From: Desulfosporosinus sp.
GTDB lineage: Bacteria > Bacillota > Desulfitobacteriia > Desulfitobacteriales > Desulfitobacteriaceae
Direction: 5' to 3'
DNA: 7,675 nt
Assembly (NCBI GenBank): GCA_003132105.1
Contig: PKWS01000019.1
Coordinates: 1 to 7,675 of the forward strand
This document shows, one piece after another, positions 5,366 through 7,675 of the stretch. How positions within the stretch are numbered: position 1 is the stretch's first letter; the number at the start of each line of letters is the position of its first letter. The notes below the pieces were generated by a model. That model was not told the DNA's origin. It ran no database searches and worked only from the letters and a program-made list of their open reading frames with translations. A program made the translations under genes and the position numbers.

Positions 5366-5395
5366 ATGATTCGAAGAAAGGAGATCGTACGATAG
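5366..5395 (+). promoter_or_regulatory. dnaE ribosome binding site within a possible leader mini-ORF
   Basis: AAAGGAGAT at 5377-5385 is a strong Shine-Dalgarno sequence; its AGGAG core ends 11 bases before the GTG start of dnaE, slightly long but acceptable. It is embedded in a nine-codon frame, ATG 5366 to TAG 5393-5395 (MIRRKEIVR), whose stop overlaps the dnaE GTG by one base (TAGTG). The mini-ORF has no clear ribosome binding site of its own and may be chance. Confidence 0.5.
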
Positions 5396-7675
5396 TGCTA
5401 TCGGAATTTGTTCATCTCCATAATCACACATCAAGCGGCAGCCTCCTCGATTCACCTGCTAACATTAAAAAACTGGTAAAACGAGCAAAAGAACTAAAGA
5501 TGCCCGCACTGGCCATTACCGACCATGGCACAATGTACGGAGTCATCGATTTCTATAAAGAGTGTAAAAAGGCTGGAATTAAGCCCATCCTTGGATGTGA
5601 AATTTATGTTGCTCCACGCAGGCAGGCGGATCGTGTTCCACATAAGGACGATGCCAATTATCATCTCGTTCTGTTGGCCGAAACCAATGAAGGGTATCAA
5701 AACTTGATAGCGCTTGTTTCTGCCGCTCACCTCGATGGTTTCTATTATAAACCACGTGTCGATAAAGACCTGCTTCGTAAACACGCGAAGGGGCTTATCG
5801 CCTTATCCGCTTGTTTAGGCGGTGAGGTTGCTCAGTATATATTAGACGACAAATTAGAACAGGCTTGCGAGGCAGCGAAAGAATACAAGGACATCTTTGG
5901 ACAGGATAACTTCTACTTGGAATTGCAAGATCACGGTCTTGAAGGACAACGTAAGGTGAATGCTAAACTATGGGAAATCCATCAGGAAACAGGTTTACCT
6001 CTTGTCGCCACCAACGATACACATTATATCAACAGCGATGAAGCCTTCATCCAAGATATTCTCCTATGTATTTCGACAGGGAAAACGCTTAGCGATTCGT
6101 CCCGCATGAAATTTGAAAGCCAAGAATGTTATCTAAAGTCAGCCAATGAGATGGCCTTACTTTTTGGAGAACATCCCGAAGTATTAGAAAACACGGTCCA
6201 TATAGCTGATCGGTGTAATGTTGAGCTTAAGTTTGGAGAAACCCACCTGCCGGTCTTTGAAATTCCGGAAGGATATACGACTGATAGCTATTTACGGGAA
6301 CTCTGTGAAGAGGCATTTCCTCGTTTTTACCCCAACCAAACACAAGAAGAGCGTGAACGTCTGAATTATGAACTTGAAATCATCACGAAGACAGGCTTTG
6401 CAGGGTACTTTTTGATCGTATCAGACGTTTGCAGATGGTCAAAGAAAAATGGCGTGCTGATTGGCCCAGGTCGCGGCTCAGCTGTGGCATCGATGATAGC
6501 CTATCTGTTAGATATAACCGGCGTTGAGCCGATGCGGTATAATCTGCTTTTTGAGCGGTTTCTAAATCCAGAGCGAATTTCAATGCCAGATATTGACATT
6601 GATTTCGATCCTGAGGGACGATTACGAGCAATTCAGTATGTGACTCAGAAGTATGGATCGGATAAAGTATGTCAGATCATCACATTTGGTACCATGGGTG
6701 CGAAAAGTGCCATTAAGGACGTTGGCAGAGTCTTAGACATCCCTTTGTGGAGAATTACGAAGATTACTAAAGCGATCCCTAATGTGCCTGGTATCACGCT
6801 AGAAAAGGCTTTAGAAACTTCACCAGAATTCAAAAAACTAGCGGAGGAAGATGAAGAAACAAAGAATCTAATAAAAATAGCAATGGCACTCGAAGGGACT
6901 CCTCGGCACGCCTCGACACATGCGGCAGGAGTGGTTATAGCCAAAAAAACACTAACAACTTATATCCCTCTTCAGAGGACCAGTGACGAAGGAGTCATGA
7001 CTCAGTGGCCAAAGAAGTTGGTCGAAGAGATAGGACTTCTGAAAATGGACTTCCTTGGATTGCGGAATCTTACTATTTTGCAGGGAGCCGTTGATCTCAT
7101 AGAGCGGAATCATGGGATAAAAATAGATTTGCGATATATTCCGTTCGATGATCCCAAAACGTACGCCCTTTTAGCTGCGGGTAATACTAAGGGTGTTTTC
7201 CAACTAGAGAGTGGCGGTATGCGGGCTGTTATCACAAAGCTAAAGCCCACCGTATTTGAAGATATAATTGCTCTTGACGCCTTGTACCGGCCCGGGCCAA
7301 TGGACCAGATACCGGAGTTCATTCGTCGGAAACACGGGGCCGAGATCTCGTATCTGCATCCGAAATTAGAGCCTATTCTCAATTCCACTTATGGAATTAT
7401 CGTTTATCAGGAACAGGTTATGCAGATCGCCCGTGATTTAGCAGGGTATTCGCTTGGAAGAGCGGACTTGCTGCGTCGTGCTATGGGGCAAAAGAAGAAA
7501 GAGATTATGGATGAGGAGCGGATAAACTTCGTCCATGGTTTGCAGGACGATCATGGGAATTGGGTTATCCCTGGGGCCGTGCGCTTAGGTGTGAACTGGG
7601 AGACAGCGAGCGAGATATTCGATTTAATGGCTAAGTTCGCGGAATATGGCTTCAATAAAGGACATGCAACGGCCT
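5395..7675 (+). CDS. dnaE: DNA polymerase III alpha subunit DnaE (3' end outside window)
   Basis: This is a C-family replicative DNA polymerase, catalysing template-directed DNA synthesis in the replisome. The frame is open from GTG 5395 to the window edge: 760 codons of the usual 1,100-1,200. The N-terminal PHP domain shows HLHNH (7-11), TDHG with H44, GCEIYV with E69, H83, and NDTHY with D208 and H210. The palm has LIGPGRGSAVAS and the metal-binding PDIDIDF, with D399, D401 and D403 (bases 6586-6606), and the third catalytic aspartate D552 in KMDFLGLRNLTI. HASTHAAGVVI, LYRPGPMDQIPEFI, IVYQEQVMQIA and LLRRAMGQKKKE follow in the fingers region, ending in FNKGHATA. The tau-binding, OB-fold and C-terminal parts lie outside. 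GTG is chosen because of the ribosome binding site and because FVHLH follows directly, as in relatives. Oddity: the first PHP motif is HTSSGSLLDS where HTEYSLLDG is usual, one residue longer. Confidence 0.95.
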   Translation, partial: MLSEFVHLHNHTSSGSLLDSPANIKKLVKRAKELKMPALAITDHGTMYGVIDFYKECKKAGIKPILGCEIYVAPRRQADRVPHKDDANYHLVLLAETNEGYQNLIALVSAAHLDGFYYKPRVDKDLLRKHAKGLIALSACLGGEVAQYILDDKLEQACEAAKEYKDIFGQDNFYLELQDHGLEGQRKVNAKLWEIHQETGLPLVATNDTHYINSDEAFIQDILLCISTGKTLSDSSRMKFESQECYLKSANEMALLFGEHPEVLENTVHIADRCNVELKFGETHLPVFEIPEGYTTDSYLRELCEEAFPRFYPNQTQEERERLNYELEIITKTGFAGYFLIVSDVCRWSKKNGVLIGPGRGSAVASMIAYLLDITGVEPMRYNLLFERFLNPERISMPDIDIDFDPEGRLRAIQYVTQKYGSDKVCQIITFGTMGAKSAIKDVGRVLDIPLWRITKITKAIPNVPGITLEKALETSPEFKKLAEEDEETKNLIKIAMALEGTPRHASTHAAGVVIAKKTLTTYIPLQRTSDEGVMTQWPKKLVEEIGLLKMDFLGLRNLTILQGAVDLIERNHGIKIDLRYIPFDDPKTYALLAAGNTKGVFQLESGGMRAVITKLKPTVFEDIIALDALYRPGPMDQIPEFIRRKHGAEISYLHPKLEPILNSTYGIIVYQEQVMQIARDLAGYSLGRADLLRRAMGQKKKEIMDEERINFVHGLQDDHGNWVIPGAVRLGVNWETASEIFDLMAKFAEYGFNKGHATA

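Larger units (their letters stand above)
4872..5376. other. Decayed stretch between tnpA fragment and dnaE
   Basis: About 500 bases without an intact gene. The first part (4872-4966) matches nothing I recognise; two frames are briefly open but have no ribosome binding site, and no Tn3-type terminal repeat was seen. A broken ORF occupies 4967-5229 and a stem-loop 5237-5260. The rest, up to the dnaE ribosome binding site, is A/T-rich, with only weak promoter-like sequences such as TATATC at 5343-5348 without a suitable -35 box. Confidence 0.5.

Noticed and set aside
7110..7388. Minus-strand open frame inside dnaE
   Set aside because: The plus strand here encodes continuous conserved DnaE sequence including LYRPGPMDQIP, so the antisense frame is not supported.
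1..7675. CRISPR array, tRNA, rRNA or defence island
   Set aside because: No regularly spaced repeats, no tRNA cloverleaf and no recognised defence proteins were seen on either strand.

Overview
The window looks like chromosomal DNA from a Gram-positive anaerobe of the Clostridia, possibly close to Desulfitobacterium or Desulfosporosinus. This is an inference from the style of the proteins, the strong AGGAG-type ribosome binding sites and the moderate base composition; no ribosomal gene or other marker confirms it. The region appears to be a scar zone in which mobile elements and broken genes sit between two intact housekeeping-type genes.

Layout from left to right. (1) Positions 1-1080 hold the 3' part of a group II intron reverse transcriptase/maturase gene whose start lies outside the window. 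It is followed directly by the first half of intron domain V, which breaks off near 1100-1103, so this intron copy lacks a normal 3' end. (2) Positions 1255-2580 hold a good promoter, a strong ribosome binding site and an intact monovalent cation/proton antiporter of the CPA1 (NhaP/CvrA-like) family, start at 1339. (3) Convergent to it, at 2595-3287 on the minus strand, is the C-terminal half of a xanthine/uracil-type (NCS2) permease. Its N-terminal half is missing. (4) From roughly 3300 to 4871 is the remnant of a Tn3-family transposon of the Tn4430 kind: an intact tyrosine recombinase (TnpI type), preceded by a 36-base inverted repeat that looks like its recombination core site, and followed by only the first 131 codons of the tnpA transposase. 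(5) Positions 4872-5376 are a decayed stretch with one recognisable broken small ORF and a stem-loop. (6) From 5395 to the window end is the first 760 codons of dnaE, the DNA polymerase III alpha subunit, still open at the edge.

How it fits together. The antiporter and dnaE are the working resident genes. The permease was probably cut during arrival or decay of the Tn3-like element, because its homology stops within a few bases of 3290, on the side facing that element. The transposon has lost nearly all of its transposase and its right end, and no left terminal repeat is recognisable, so it should not move by itself. Its resolvase gene and candidate core site remain intact and could still catalyse recombination with another copy of the site. 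The tnpI and tnpA segments are visibly richer in A and T than dnaE or the intron gene, which fits separate ancestry.

I found no CRISPR array, tRNA, rRNA or clear novel defence system. The most interesting points are the TnpI gene with its perfectly placed inverted repeat, the intron broken inside domain V, the broken ORF at 4967-5229, and an altered PHP-domain motif in DnaE.
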